From Modestobacter caceresii (GTDB lineage: Bacteria > Actinomycetota > Actinomycetes > Mycobacteriales > Geodermatophilaceae): 64,000 bases of DNA. The notes under the pieces are model-generated. The model searched no databases, was not told the DNA's origin, and saw nothing but the letters and a program-made list of their open reading frames with translations. Positions within the stretch are counted from its first letter, which is position 1; each line of letters starts with the position of its first letter. Shown one piece after another: positions 23,940 through 40,984 of this stretch. The translations under genes were made by a program, and so were the position numbers. The stretch lies in assembly GCF_000761485.1 (NCBI RefSeq), contig NZ_JPMX01000118.1, forward strand, positions 62,001-126,000, read 5' to 3'.

Positions 23940-23995
23940 GCGGGCCTCCGTGTGCTGCGGGACGTCGGTGTCCGGGATCGGTGATGGGTCAGACC

Positions 23996-24796
23996 CTAGG
24001 TGGCGCGGCGGGCGGTGAACCGCCCGTTCTCGCGCTGCACGTCCAGCGGCAGACCGAAGGCGTCCGACAGCAGCGGCGCGGTCAGCACGTCGTCCACCGG
24101 GCCGGAGCCGACCACCTCACCACCGCGCAGCAGCAGCGCGTGGGTGTACCCCGGCGGGATCTCCTCGACGTGGTGGGTGACCAGCACCTGCGCGGGTGCG
24201 TTCGGGTCGCGGGCCAGGTCCGACAGCCGGGTGACCAGGTCCTCCCGGCCGCCCAGGTCCAGCCCGGCGCCGGGCTCGTCGAGCAGCAGCAGCTCCGGGT
24301 CGGTCATCAGTGCGCGGGCGATCTGGGTGCGCTTGCGCTCCCCCTCCGACAGCGTGCCGAAGGGGCGGTGCGCCATCCGGGCCACGCCCCACTGCTGCAT
24401 CAGCAGCGCCGCGCGGGTCAGGTCGTGCACGTCGTAGCGCTCCCGCCACCGGCCGACGACGGCGTACCCGGCGCTCACCACGACGTCGCCGACCCGCTCG
24501 CCCGGGCCGATCCGCTGCGCCAGCGCCGCGCTGGTCAGCCCGATCCGCGGGCGCAACTCGAAGACGTCGACCGCGCCGAGGGTCTCGCCGAGGATCCCCA
24601 CCTCCCCACGGGTGGGGTGCAGCTGCGCGCCGACCAGCTGCAGCAGCGTCGTCTTCCCCGCCCCGTTGGGGCCCAGCAGCACCCAGCGCTCGTCGGGCCG
24701 GACGGTCCAGTCGACCGCGCGCAACAGGTGCGCCTGGCCCCGGACGACGTCCACTCCGCGGATCTCGACGACCGGCTCAGTCCACACGCCTGCCAT
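23996..24796 (-). CDS. ABC transporter ATP-binding protein
   Basis: The 266-residue ATPase has Walker A GPNGAGKTTLLQL, the Q-loop region, signature LSEGERKRTQIARALM, Walker B LLLLDEPGAGLDL and the H-loop in VLVTHHVEEIPPGYTHALLL. Its single-domain form with an EIPPGYTHAL tail is like the ModF/YdeB-type solitary ATPases for which no permease is adjacent. None is visible here, so substrate is unknown and it may not be a transporter component. It is divergent from glgX at 24860. Confidence 0.85.
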   Translation of the reverse strand: MAGVWTEPVVEIRGVDVVRGQAHLLRAVDWTVRPDERWVLLGPNGAGKTTLLQLVGAQLHPTRGEVGILGETLGAVDVFELRPRIGLTSAALAQRIGPGERVGDVVVSAGYAVVGRWRERYDVHDLTRAALLMQQWGVARMAHRPFGTLSEGERKRTQIARALMTDPELLLLDEPGAGLDLGGREDLVTRLSDLARDPNAPAQVLVTHHVEEIPPGYTHALLLRGGEVVGSGPVDDVLTAPLLSDAFGLPLDVQRENGRFTARRAT

Positions 24797-24859
24797 CCAA
24801 CCAACCCGCCGCGCGTCGTGGTCACCGGGTGCGGGCCCGTCGTCGGGCACGATGCCGGG

Positions 24860-27028
<2,169 letters not shown>

Positions 27029-27035
27029 CCCCTGA

Positions 27036-27863
27036 TCAGATCGCCTCGGGCACGCCGGCCGCCACTGCGGCGGCCAACGCGTCCCGGGGCGGGTGCCCCA
27101 GCAGGTCGGGTAGGTCGCTGCGGGTGTCGGCGAGCAGCCCGGCAGCCACCGTCGAGTAGATCGACATCAGCATCGCCGGCTGGAAGGGCAGCAGGTCCTG
27201 TCCCGCCAGCGCCGTCCGCTGCGCTCCCAGCGTGATCGGCCGGTGCTCCGCTCCCCAGGCCCGAGCCAGCTGCGCTGCGGTGAACGCCGTGGTGCCGGCC
27301 AGCTCGTAGACCCGGCCGACGTGGGCCGAAGGGTCGGCCGCGACGTCAGCCGCCACCCGGACGGCGACGTCGGCCAGGTCCTGCCGCGCCACGGCGGCGA
27401 GTGCACCCGAGCCGAACGGGGCGGCCACCACCCCGTTCTGCGGGGCGGCCAGCTGCCCGAACAGCTCGGCGTAGAGGCCGTTGCGCAGCACGGTCCAGCG
27501 CAACCCGCTGCACGCCAGCCGCCGCTCGGTCCAGCGGTGGGCAAGGGCGAACCCGAGGTGGTCCCCGGCCCCGGTCAGGCTGGTGTAGACCACGTGCCCG
27601 ACCCCCTGCTCCTCGGCGGCGGTCAGCACCCGGTCGTGCCGGGTGAGGACGACGTCGTCCTCGGCGTACCCCGCCGACACGAGCACCAGGACGTCGACGC
27701 CGGCGAGGTCCAGCGTCGCCGGGTCGTCCAGGTCGAGGAGCCGGCCGGCGGGTCCGAACGCGCTGGGGGTGCGGCTGCCCGCGTGCGCCGGGACCCCCGC
27801 AGCGACCAGGCCGGTGTGGACGCGTGAGCCGAGCTGACCGGACGCGCCGGTGACGAGCAGCAT
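27036..27863 (-). CDS. NAD(P)H-binding quinone oxidoreductase 2-like (NmrA-type SDR)
   Basis: The 275-residue product has the Rossmann motif MLLVTGASGQLGSRV at the extreme N-terminus, then HVVYTSLTGAGDHLGFALAH and WTVLRNGLYAELFGQL, typical of QOR2/NmrA-like proteins. QOR2 reduces quinones with NADPH. ATG 27863 follows GAGGAAGAAG. It is divergent from an HxlR-type regulator (27945) with an imperfect inverted repeat between them, as in the qorR-qor2 pair of corynebacteria. Confidence 0.85.
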   Translation of the reverse strand: MLLVTGASGQLGSRVHTGLVAAGVPAHAGSRTPSAFGPAGRLLDLDDPATLDLAGVDVLVLVSAGYAEDDVVLTRHDRVLTAAEEQGVGHVVYTSLTGAGDHLGFALAHRWTERRLACSGLRWTVLRNGLYAELFGQLAAPQNGVVAAPFGSGALAAVARQDLADVAVRVAADVAADPSAHVGRVYELAGTTAFTAAQLARAWGAEHRPITLGAQRTALAGQDLLPFQPAMLMSIYSTVAAGLLADTRSDLPDLLGHPPRDALAAAVAAGVPEAI

Positions 27864-27884
27864 GGGATCTTCTTCCTCGAGGGG

Positions 27885-27908
27885 ACGATGCACGACTGGC
27901 GTGATCGT
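27885..27908. promoter_or_regulatory. Candidate operator between quinone reductase and HxlR genes
   Basis: ACGATGCACG (27885-27894) and CGTGATCGT (27900-27908) form an imperfect inverted repeat with one bulged base. Its position between the two divergent starts fits an HxlR binding site. Confidence 0.35.
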
Positions 27909-27944
27909 CGACGGCCCACCGGGGCCGGACAAGGAGGCACTTCC

Positions 27945-28358
27945 ATGTCAGCAGGGCACACCGGGGGAACCGACCTGCTCGACCCCTGCGGCTCTCCCAC
28001 CCACCCGGACTGCGGCATCCGCGACGTCCTGGACCGGGTCGGCGACACCTGGTCGGTGCTGGTCATCGCCGAGCTCTCCGCCGGCACCCGGCGCTTCGGC
28101 GAACTGCAGCGGGCGGTCGTGGGCGTCTCCCAGCGGATGCTCACCCTGACCGTGCGGCGGCTGGAGCGCGACGGGCTGGTGACCCGGACCGTCTACCCCA
28201 CGGTGCCCGCCACGGTCACCTACGAGCTGACCCAGCGCGGCCGCGAGCTCAGCAGCCTGGTCCGGCTGCTCGCGGACTGGTCGGCGAGCAACCGGGCGGC
28301 GATCACCCGGTCGCGGGCGGAGTGGGACGCGGGCAACCCGGGGTCCGGCGTGCGCTGA
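27945..28358 (+). CDS. HxlR family (QorR-like) transcriptional regulator
   Basis: The 137-residue winged-helix protein carries the HxlR core: CGIRDVLDRVGDTWSVLVIA, RRFGELQRAVVGVSQRMLTL, RRLERDGLVTRTVYPTVPA and YELTQRGREL. Two cysteines near the N-terminus (DPCGSPTHPDCGIRD) could sense oxidants or electrophiles, as the single Cys of QorR does. ATG 27945 has AAGGAGG at the right spacing. The divergent quinone reductase is the expected target. Confidence 0.88.
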   Translation: MSAGHTGGTDLLDPCGSPTHPDCGIRDVLDRVGDTWSVLVIAELSAGTRRFGELQRAVVGVSQRMLTLTVRRLERDGLVTRTVYPTVPATVTYELTQRGRELSSLVRLLADWSASNRAAITRSRAEWDAGNPGSGVR

Positions 28359-28372
28359 CGGGCGCATCCCGG

Positions 28373-28398
28373 CGAGGCCCCCCGCACAGGGGGCCTCG
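28373..28398. terminator. Bidirectional hairpin terminator
   Basis: CGAGGCCCCC and GGGGGCCTCG form a perfect 10-bp stem with a 6-nt loop between the convergent HxlR and FHA genes. Confidence 0.75.
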
Positions 28399-28400
28399 CA

Positions 28401-29369
28401 TCACTCCGCGGCCTGCTCGAAGGTGATGACGGTCCAGCCGAGGAGCAGCCGGTCACCGTCGGCGAGCGGGTGCGGCACGCCGGGCTCCAGCTGGGTCCAC
28501 TCGGTGGCCTCCGGTCCGGCGACGTGGGTGCCGTTGAGCGAGCCCAGGTCGGTCAGGGAGACCTCCCGACCGGCGCGCTGGATGGCGGCGTGGGCGGAGG
28601 AGAGCACGTTCTGGGTGTCGGCGATCGGCACCGGCCGGGCGTTGCCGGTGGTCACCAGGTCGTGGCCGTCGGGACGGCGACCGAGGACCAGGTCCTCGTC
28701 GACGTTGACGACCAGGCCGTCGTCGAAGCGCAGCACCGGCGCGGCCGGGGGCTCGGGCCGCCAGAAGGCGGTCTGCTCCCCGCCCTGACCGACCGGCTGA
28801 CTGGCGACCCGACCCGAGTTGCCGAAGCCCGCGTCGGAGCCGGCGGTGAAGGACTCACCGGTGGGCAGGGAGGTGGCCGGCGGGACGGCGACGGACGGCG
28901 ATGCGGGCGCCGCGAGCTGCAGCAGGGCACCGGAACCGGGCACGGTGCCCTCGACGAGGTCGAGTGCGACGCCCGGGGGCATCGCCGCGGCGGGCTGGCC
29001 CGGGCCGACGTAGAGGGTCTGCCCGAGCGCGAACCCGGAGGCCAGCGTGCAGCCGTCGACCGCCGAGCCGGAGACCGGGACGCCGTCCACGGCCGGCTGG
29101 CCCTTGCCCGACCAGAGCGCGACGCCGGCCCCGGTGCCACCGGAGGTGTCGGCGAGCACGAGGGCGAAGGACGCCGGCCCGTCGGCGAGCCGGGACACCT
29201 GACCGGCGACGGCGCCGAGCACGCGCTCGGCCCCGGGGCCGGAGACCCCCAGGCAGGCGTGCAGGGCGGCCACCAGCGCCGGTGACCCGGGGGCATCGAC
29301 CCACAGCAGACCACCGCCATGGCGGGCGACGACAGAGTCTCCGGGGAGGACCTCACAGCGGTCGGGCAT
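28401..29369 (-). CDS. FHA-domain protein
   Basis: The 322-residue product ends with an FHA domain: DLVLGRRPDGHDLV, then LSSAHAAIQRAGREVSLTDLGSLNGTHV, with the conserved Gly-Arg, Ser-His and Asn residues that contact phosphothreonine. The N-terminal ~200 residues (VVARHGGGLLWVDAPGS...) are actinobacterial and unassigned, without membrane helices. FHA proteins recruit Ser/Thr-kinase substrates. ATG 29369 has TAGGCT seven nt upstream and no ribosome site. It lies between the HxlR terminator and glgP, with no kinase gene near. Confidence 0.85.
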   Translation of the reverse strand: MPDRCEVLPGDSVVARHGGGLLWVDAPGSPALVAALHACLGVSGPGAERVLGAVAGQVSRLADGPASFALVLADTSGGTGAGVALWSGKGQPAVDGVPVSGSAVDGCTLASGFALGQTLYVGPGQPAAAMPPGVALDLVEGTVPGSGALLQLAAPASPSVAVPPATSLPTGESFTAGSDAGFGNSGRVASQPVGQGGEQTAFWRPEPPAAPVLRFDDGLVVNVDEDLVLGRRPDGHDLVTTGNARPVPIADTQNVLSSAHAAIQRAGREVSLTDLGSLNGTHVAGPEATEWTQLEPGVPHPLADGDRLLLGWTVITFEQAAE

Positions 29370-29376
29370 GACGGCC

Positions 29377-29382
29377 AGCCTA
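29377..29382 (-). promoter_or_regulatory. Candidate -10 box, leaderless start of FHA gene
   Basis: TAGGCT on the minus strand ends seven nt before ATG 29369. Confidence 0.45.
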
Positions 29383-29529
29383 ATGACCGCGCACGGATCC
29401 CGTGCCGCACGGGCGCGTGGCTCGCCGGGACGTCGGTCCATTGCGCACGACCCGCCCCAGCCGCCACACCCGTCGCACCCGTGTGGACACCGACCGGGGT
29501 CAGGTGACCACCACCGCCGGTTCCTCTCC

Positions 29530-32085
29530 TCAGGCGTTGACGACGACGCCGAGCTCGGCGGGGACCACCAGGTGTGCCGAGTGCGGGAGCACCCGCACGG
29601 TGTAGCCGAACGCGCCGGTGCGGGTCAGCGGCACGGTGCCGGTGAACCAGTGCCGCGAGCCCTCCACGCCGTCGTGCCGCAGCTCCAGCGTGGTGACCTG
29701 GTGCAGGCCGTCGGCGTCGTCGACCCGGCCGTAGGCCGCCTCGACCAGCACGTCGGACGGGGCGAGCCCGGGCAGTTCCACCTCGGCCCGCAGGTCGATG
29801 CCGCCACCGATCTCCGGGGTCTCCCCCACGCCGGCCGCCTCCACGTGGGCCACCCGGACACCGGGCCAGTGCTCCAGCAGCTTGGCCCGCCAGGCCGCCT
29901 CGGCGCGGGCCGGCTCGTAGCCGCCGGCGGCCATCGAGCGGGCGGCTCCCGCAGCCGGCACGTAGAGCCGCTGCACGTAGTCCCGCACCATCCGGGTGGC
30001 CAGCACCTTCGGGCCGGTCTCCCGCAAGGTGTCGCGGACCATCTCCACCCAGCGGGTGGGGAGGCCGTCGCTGTCGACCTCGTAGAAGCGCGGGACCACC
30101 TGCCGGTCGAGGAGCTCGTAGATCGCCTGCGCCTCGACGTCGTCCCGCCGCTCCGGGTCCTCGACGCCGTCCGCCGTCGGGATGGCCCAGCCGTTCTGGC
30201 CGTCGAACCACTCGTCCCACCACCCGTCGCGGATGGAGAGGTTGAGCCCGCCGTTGAGGGCGGACTTCATCCCCGACGTGCCGCAGGCCTCCAGCGGTCG
30301 CAGCGGGTTGTTCAGCCAGACGTCGCAGCCCCAGTACAGGTAGCGGGCCATGCCGATGTCGTAGTTGGGCAGGAAGGCGATCCGGTGCCGGATCTCCGGG
30401 TCGTCGGCGAACTTCACCATCTGCTGGATCAGCTGCTTGCCGCCGTCGTCGGCCGGGTGGCTCTTGCCGGCGATGACCAGCTGGACCGGCCGCTCCTCGT
30501 CCAGCAGCAGCGCCTTGAGCCGACCCGGGTCGCGCAGCATCAGCGTCAGCCGCTTGTACGACGGCACCCGACGGGCGAAGCCGATGGTCAGCACGTCGGG
30601 GTCGAACGCGGTCTCGGTCCAGCCGAGCTCGGCCTCCGCCGCCCCGCGGGACAACGCCGTGGCGCGCACCCGGCGGCGCACCTCCTCGACCAGCCGGCCG
30701 CGCAGCAGCCGTCGGGTGCGCCACAGCTCCGCGGCGGGGATCCGGTCGACGCCGTCGAAGTGCACGTCCTCGTCCACCTCGAGCGGGTCGCCCTGGCTGG
30801 TGGTCTGGGTGCCCAGCTCCACCAGCTCGCGGGCGGTCCAGGTCGGGGCGTGCACCCCGTTGGTGATCGACCCGATCGGGACGTCGTCGGGGTCGAAGCC
30901 CGGCCACAGCGGGCCGAACATGTCCCGGCTGACGTGGCCGTGCAGCTCGCTCACCCCGTTGGCCCGCTGCCCCAGCCGCAGCCCCATGTGGGCCATGTTG
31001 AACTTGCTCGGGTCGTCCTCGGCGCCCAGCGGGAGCAGCTGGTCGAGCGGGACGCCGAAGCCGGCGAAGTAGCGCTCGATCAGCGCCTTCGGGAAGCGGT
31101 CGATGCCCGCCGGCACCGGGGTGTGGGTGGTGAACACCGTGCCGCCCCGCACCGCCTGCAGCGCCTCGGGGAAGGACAGGCCGTGGGACTCGGTGAGCTC
31201 CCGGATCCGCTCGACGCCCTGGAAGCCGGCATGGCCCTCGTTGGCGTGGAAGACCTCCGGCGGCGGGGTGCCGGTCAGCGAGCAGAAGGCGCGGACGGCG
31301 CGCACCCCGCCGATGCCCAGCAGCATCTCCTGGCGGAGCCGGTGGTCCTCGCCGCCGCCGTAGAGCCGGTCGGTGACCCCGCGCTCGGCCGGGCTGTTCT
31401 CCTCGATGTCGCTGTCGAGCAGCAACAGCGAGACGCGACCGACCTGCGCCCGGTAGACGTGGGCGTACAGCGTGCGCCCCTCCGGCAGCGGCACGGCGAT
31501 CACCACGGCGTTGCGGTCGGCGTCCCGCACCAGCTTCAGCGGCAGGCCGTGCGGGTCCAGCGCCGGGTAGTGCTCCAGCTGCCAGCCGTCGGCGGACAGG
31601 CCCTGGGAGAAGTAGCCCGACCGGTAGAGCAGGCCCACCCCGATCAGCGGGACGCCGAGGTCCGAGGCGGCCTTGAGGTGGTCACCGGCCAGGATCCCCA
31701 GCCCGCCGGAGTACTGCGGCAGCACCTCGGTGATGCCGAACTCGGCGGAGAAGTAGGCGATGGTGGCCGGCGCCTCGGCGCCCAAGGACTGGTACCAGTG
31801 CGGGGCGTCGAGGTACTCGCGGAGGTCGTCGGCGACCGCCGTCAGCCGCTGCAGGAAGACCGGGTCGTCGGCCAGCGCGGCCAGCCGCTCGGCGCTGACC
31901 TCGCCGAGGACCCTGACCGGGTCACCACCGCAGCTCGCCCACAGCTCGGGGTCCAGCGCCTCGAACAGGTCGCGGGTCTCGGGGTGCCAGGACCAGCGCA
32001 GGTTGGTGACCAGCTGCGACAGCGGCATCAGTGCCTCGGGGAGGGAGGCGCGGACGGTGAGTCTGCGGAGGGCTCGCACCTCCAT
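29530..32085 (-). CDS. glgP: Alpha-glucan phosphorylase
   Basis: GlgP releases glucose-1-phosphate from alpha-1,4-glucan ends. The 851-residue GT35 protein has the N-terminal DUF3417-type segment (LPEALMPLSQLVTNLRWSWH), YFSAEFGITEVLPQYSGGLG, and the PLP-lysine region EACGTSGMKSALNGGLNLSI. Its length and N-terminus match the actinobacterial GlgP type rather than the shorter E. coli MalP type. It is divergent from glgE (154-nt spacer), the same layout as in mycobacteria. Products can enter glycolysis while GlgE builds polymer on the other side. Confidence 0.94.
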   Translation of the reverse strand: MEVRALRRLTVRASLPEALMPLSQLVTNLRWSWHPETRDLFEALDPELWASCGGDPVRVLGEVSAERLAALADDPVFLQRLTAVADDLREYLDAPHWYQSLGAEAPATIAYFSAEFGITEVLPQYSGGLGILAGDHLKAASDLGVPLIGVGLLYRSGYFSQGLSADGWQLEHYPALDPHGLPLKLVRDADRNAVVIAVPLPEGRTLYAHVYRAQVGRVSLLLLDSDIEENSPAERGVTDRLYGGGEDHRLRQEMLLGIGGVRAVRAFCSLTGTPPPEVFHANEGHAGFQGVERIRELTESHGLSFPEALQAVRGGTVFTTHTPVPAGIDRFPKALIERYFAGFGVPLDQLLPLGAEDDPSKFNMAHMGLRLGQRANGVSELHGHVSRDMFGPLWPGFDPDDVPIGSITNGVHAPTWTARELVELGTQTTSQGDPLEVDEDVHFDGVDRIPAAELWRTRRLLRGRLVEEVRRRVRATALSRGAAEAELGWTETAFDPDVLTIGFARRVPSYKRLTLMLRDPGRLKALLLDEERPVQLVIAGKSHPADDGGKQLIQQMVKFADDPEIRHRIAFLPNYDIGMARYLYWGCDVWLNNPLRPLEACGTSGMKSALNGGLNLSIRDGWWDEWFDGQNGWAIPTADGVEDPERRDDVEAQAIYELLDRQVVPRFYEVDSDGLPTRWVEMVRDTLRETGPKVLATRMVRDYVQRLYVPAAGAARSMAAGGYEPARAEAAWRAKLLEHWPGVRVAHVEAAGVGETPEIGGGIDLRAEVELPGLAPSDVLVEAAYGRVDDADGLHQVTTLELRHDGVEGSRHWFTGTVPLTRTGAFGYTVRVLPHSAHLVVPAELGVVVNA

Positions 32086-32226
32086 GACCCTAGCGTGACG
32101 ACGCTCACCTACAGGCCGGGACGACGATCGATGTGGACCCGCCCGGGACCACTCCGACCCCACCCGTCACTCCCCCTCCCGGTTGAGCCCGTCCCCCGCC
32201 GACGTGTGCGCAGCTGGTGATCTGGA

Positions 32227-32232
32227 TAGCGT
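32227..32232 (+). promoter_or_regulatory. Candidate -10 box, leaderless start of glgE
   Basis: TAGCGT ends seven nt before ATG 32240; no Shine-Dalgarno is present. Confidence 0.45.
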
Positions 32233-32239
32233 TGCCCCG

Positions 32240-34246
32240 ATGACTGGCCGCGCTGACCTCCGCCTCGGCATCTCCGATGTCGCCCCCGTCGTGTCCTGCG
32301 GGTCGTTCTCGACCCGCGCCGTGGTCGGTGAACACCTGCCGATCACCGCCACCGTCTTCCGCGAGGGCCACGACGCCGTGGCCGCCAACGTGGTCTTCAC
32401 GCCTCCGGGCGAGGAGCCCTCGGCGGCCCCGCTGCTCCGGATGACGAAGTTCGGGCCCGAGCCCGACCGCTGGACCGCCACGGTCGTGCCCGACCGCGAG
32501 GGTCTCTGGACCTATCAGGTCGAGGCCTGGGACGACCCGCTGAGCACCTGGCACCACGACGTCGAGGTGAAGGTCGAGGCCGGCCAGGGCCCCGAGGAGC
32601 TGGCCAACGACCTCGAGTCCGGTGCCCGGCTGCTCGAGGAGGTGGCCGCCGCGGCCCCCGAGGAGCACCGCGAGGCGCTCACCGGTGCGGCCACCGCGCT
32701 GCGGGACCAGTCGCTGGAGCTGACCGCGCGGATCGCCCCCGCCCTCTCCCCCACCCTGCAGCAGGTGCTGCACGACCACCCGGTGCGCCGGCTGGTCACC
32801 GGTTCGCAGCGGCACGAGCTGTGGGTCGACCGGTCGCGTGCGCTGTACGGCTCCTGGTACGAGTTCTTCCCCCGCTCGGAGGGCCCCGTCGTCGGTGGCG
32901 CCCCGACGCACGGGACGTTCGCCCAGGCTGCCGAGCGGCTGCCGGCGATCGCCGAGATGGGCTTCGACGTGGTGTACCTGCCGCCGATCCATCCGGTCGG
33001 CAAGGTCAACCGCAAGGGGAAGAACAACACCCTGGTGGCGCAGGCCGACGACGTCGGCTCCCCGTGGGCGATCGGCAGCGACGAGGGCGGGCACGACGCC
33101 GTCCACCCCCAGCTCGGCACCCTCGACGACTTCAAGGCCTTCGTCGGCCGGACGCGCGAGCTGGGCATGGAGGTCGCCCTCGACCTCGCCCTGCAGGCGG
33201 CGCCGGACCACCCCTGGGTCACCTCGCACCCCGAGTGGTTCACCACCAAGCCCGACGGCACGATCGCCTACGCGGAGAACCCGCCGAAGAAGTACCAGGA
33301 CATCTACCCGATCAACTTCGACAACGACCCCGAGGGCATCTACGCCGAGGTGCTGCGGGTCGTCCGGCACTGGATGGACGCCGGGGTCCGGGTGTTCCGG
33401 GTGGACAACCCGCACACCAAGCCGCTGAACTTCTGGCACTGGCTGATCTGGGAGGTCAAGAAGACCGATCCCGACGTCCTCTTCCTCGCCGAGGCGTTCA
33501 CCCGGCCGGCGATGATGCACCAGCTGGCGCGGATCGGCTTCACCCAGAGCTACACCTACTTCACCTGGCGCACCGAGCGCTGGGAGCTGGAAGAGTACGG
33601 CCGGGAGCTGGCCGAGAACGCGCACTACATGCGGCCGAACTTCTTCGTGAACACCCCGGACATCCTGCACGAGACGCTGCAGGTGGGCGGCCCGCCGATG
33701 TTCAAGATCCGCGCGGTGCTGGCCTCGATGATGAGCCCGACCTGGGGCGTCTACTCCGGGTACGAGCTGTTCGAGCACGTCGGCCTCCGTCCGGGCAGCG
33801 AGGAGTACCTGGACACCGAGAAGTTCCAGCTGCGCCCCCGTGACTGGGCTGCCGCCGAGGCCTCCGGTCGTTCCCTGGCGCCCTACCTGCGCCGGCTGAA
33901 CGAGATCCGGCGCGCGCACCCGGCCCTGCAGCAGCTGCGCACGCTGCGGTTCCACCCGATCGACAACCCGAACCTGCTCTGCTTCTCCAAGACCGACCCG
34001 GGTTCCGACGACTGCGTGCTCGTGGTGGTGTCGCTCAACAGCACCTACACCCAGATCGGGACGACCGCCCTGGACATGCCCGCCCTGGGCCTGGACTGGT
34101 CGGACGGCTTCTCGGTCACCGACGACATCACCGGGGCCCACTACGACTGGGGCCAGGCCAACTACGTCGAGCTGGACCCCTACCGGGAGCCGGCGCACGT
34201 GTTCACCGTCCACCGCAGCCTGTCCGCGTCGCACCCGCCGCACTGA
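32240..34246 (+). CDS. glgE: Maltosyltransferase GlgE (alpha-1,4-glucan:maltose-1-phosphate maltosyltransferase)
   Basis: GlgE transfers maltose from maltose-1-phosphate onto alpha-glucan, the polymerising step of the trehalose-to-glucan route. The 668-residue GH13_3 protein has an N-terminal beta-sandwich ([19 protein letters not shown]), a helical insert, and a barrel with [20 protein letters not shown], the nucleophile Asp in [14 protein letters not shown] and the Glu in [20 protein letters not shown] 32240 gives the family N-terminus. It starts the cluster glgE-treS-mak-glgB; the gap to treS is 96 nt. Confidence 0.96.
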   Translation: MTGRADLRLGISDVAPVVSCGSFSTRAVVGEHLPITATVFREGHDAVAANVVFTPPGEEPSAAPLLRMTKFGPEPDRWTATVVPDREGLWTYQVEAWDDPLSTWHHDVEVKVEAGQGPEELANDLESGARLLEEVAAAAPEEHREALTGAATALRDQSLELTARIAPALSPTLQQVLHDHPVRRLVTGSQRHELWVDRSRALYGSWYEFFPRSEGPVVGGAPTHGTFAQAAERLPAIAEMGFDVVYLPPIHPVGKVNRKGKNNTLVAQADDVGSPWAIGSDEGGHDAVHPQLGTLDDFKAFVGRTRELGMEVALDLALQAAPDHPWVTSHPEWFTTKPDGTIAYAENPPKKYQDIYPINFDNDPEGIYAEVLRVVRHWMDAGVRVFRVDNPHTKPLNFWHWLIWEVKKTDPDVLFLAEAFTRPAMMHQLARIGFTQSYTYFTWRTERWELEEYGRELAENAHYMRPNFFVNTPDILHETLQVGGPPMFKIRAVLASMMSPTWGVYSGYELFEHVGLRPGSEEYLDTEKFQLRPRDWAAAEASGRSLAPYLRRLNEIRRAHPALQQLRTLRFHPIDNPNLLCFSKTDPGSDDCVLVVVSLNSTYTQIGTTALDMPALGLDWSDGFSVTDDITGAHYDWGQANYVELDPYREPAHVFTVHRSLSASHPPH

Positions 34247-34342
34247 CCCCGTCCTCGAGCTGTGGGTGTGCCGGCCGATCCCCCGGCCGGCACACCCGCC
34301 GCACCGATCCACCGCCCCCAGCAACGAACGAGGACCGAGTTC

Positions 34343-36210
<1,868 letters not shown>

Positions 36211-36214
<4 letters not shown>

Positions 36215-37578
36215 GCGCTCTGACCGACATGCTGGCCGACTGGATGCCCGGTCAGCGCTGGTTCGGCGGCAAGGGCCGCGAGTGGGCAGGGGTGACCGAG
36301 GAGGGCTTCTTCCTCGACCAGTCCGACCCGGCGCTGTCGGTGCACCGCGTGCGGGTCGAGTACACCGACGGGGCCAGTGACACGTACCTGGTGCCGCTGT
36401 CCTGGCGCAGCGCACCGGCCGAGGAGCTCTCCACGGCCTTCGTCGGCGCGGTCTCCGGGTCCCACGGCGAGAACTACGCCTACGACGCCATGCGGGACCG
36501 GGACGCGACCGTGCCGTGGCTGACCCACCTCGTGGCGGCCTCCACCGTCGGGCCGATGCGGTTCCACCCGGCCGGCGTGGCCTACATCCCCGAGGGCCTG
36601 CCCGGGGACGTGATCTCCACCGAGCAGAGCAACACCTCACTGGTCTTCGGCGAGACGGCGATCCTCAAGCTGTTCCGCCGGCTCGAGCCCGGGCTGAACC
36701 CCGACGTGGAGATCCACGACGCCCTGCGGCAGGCGGAGAACCAGCACATCGCGGGGCTGCTCGGGTACATCGAGGTCGACGACCCGAACGGGCTGGAGCC
36801 GGCCACCGTGGCCATGCTCCAGACCTTCGTCCCCAACGCCAGCGACGGGTGGCGGCTGGCCACCTCGAGCGTCCGGGACCTGTACGCCGAGGCCGACCTG
36901 CACGCCGACGAGGTCGGGGGCGACTTCGCCGGGGAGAGCGAACGGCTGGGCGAGGCGACCGCCTCGGTCCACGCCGACCTCGCCCAGGTGCTCCCCTCCG
37001 AGCCGGCCGACCGTGACTGGTACGCCACCGTCGCCGGGCAGATGACCGCTCGGCTGGAGGCGGCCCTGGCGGTCGTCCCCGACCTCGCCGAGCACGCCGA
37101 CGCGCTGCGCAGCCTGTACGCCGCGGTCGCCGACACGACCGAGCCGGTCGTCCGTCAGCGGGTGCACGGCGACCTGCACCTGGGCCAGGTGCTGCGGACG
37201 ACGACCGGCTGGATCGTCCTGGACTTCGAGGGCGAGCCGGCCCGCCCGCTGGCCGAACGACGCGAGCTGGACACCCCGCTGCGGGACGTGGCGGGGATGC
37301 TCCGTTCCTTCGACTACGCCGCCCGGCACATGCTGGTCGAGCAGCCCGACGACCCGCAGCGGGCCTACCGGGCGCAGGAGTGGGCCGAGCGCAACCGGCG
37401 CGCCTTCTGCGAGGGCTACTCCGCCGCCGGCGGCGTCACCCTGTCCAGCGACTCCGCGCTGCTGCGGGCCTTCGAGGCCGACAAGGCGGTGTACGAGTGT
37501 GTGTACGAGGCACGCAACCGACCGCACTGGCTGATGATCCCGCTCAGTTCGCTGTCCCGGCTGGCCGCCGGCAACTGA
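36211..37578 (+). CDS. mak: Maltokinase
   Basis: Mak (Pep2) phosphorylates maltose to maltose-1-phosphate, the GlgE substrate, using ATP. The 455-residue product has the N-terminal cap ([18 protein letters not shown]), then the kinase lobe with catalytic [16 protein letters not shown] and metal-binding [16 protein letters not shown]-type motif. The fold resembles aminoglycoside phosphotransferases, but context and cap identify a maltokinase. Translationally coupled to treS; followed by 107 nt then glgB. Confidence 0.95.
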
Positions 37579-37685
37579 AGGAGGGCCCCGCTGCCCCCAC
37601 CGCTCGCACCCTCGCGGCGGGACCCTGCAGAAGGGCCTGACCGGACGACCAGCACGACGACGAGACAGACCTGGAAGGACCACCG

Positions 37686-40820
<3,135 letters not shown>

Positions 40821-40841
40821 CCGGATCGAGTCGATCGGGAA

Positions 40842-40873
40842 CGGGGCGGGGACCTGCAAGGGTCCCCGCCCCG
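40842..40873 (+). terminator. Strong hairpin terminator after glgB
   Basis: CGGGGCGGGGACC and GGTCCCCGCCCCG form a perfect 13-bp stem with a 6-nt loop, 21 nt past the glgB stop. Confidence 0.8.
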
Positions 40874-40984
40874 TCGCCGTCCGGCGGCCCGACCGGTCCT
40901 CCCCTCCCGGCCGAGGCCGGCACGGTCCGGCAGGATGGACGGCGGTGCTGCCGCCGCAGGCGGCCTGAACGGATTCGAGAACCC

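Noticed and set aside
23996-24796. Import/export system with the ABC ATPase
   Set aside because: No permease or binding protein is adjacent, so no transporter is claimed.
37579-37685. Attenuator hairpin between mak and glgB
   Set aside because: GGGCCCCGC and GCGGGACCC could pair with one mismatch over a long loop; too weak to support.
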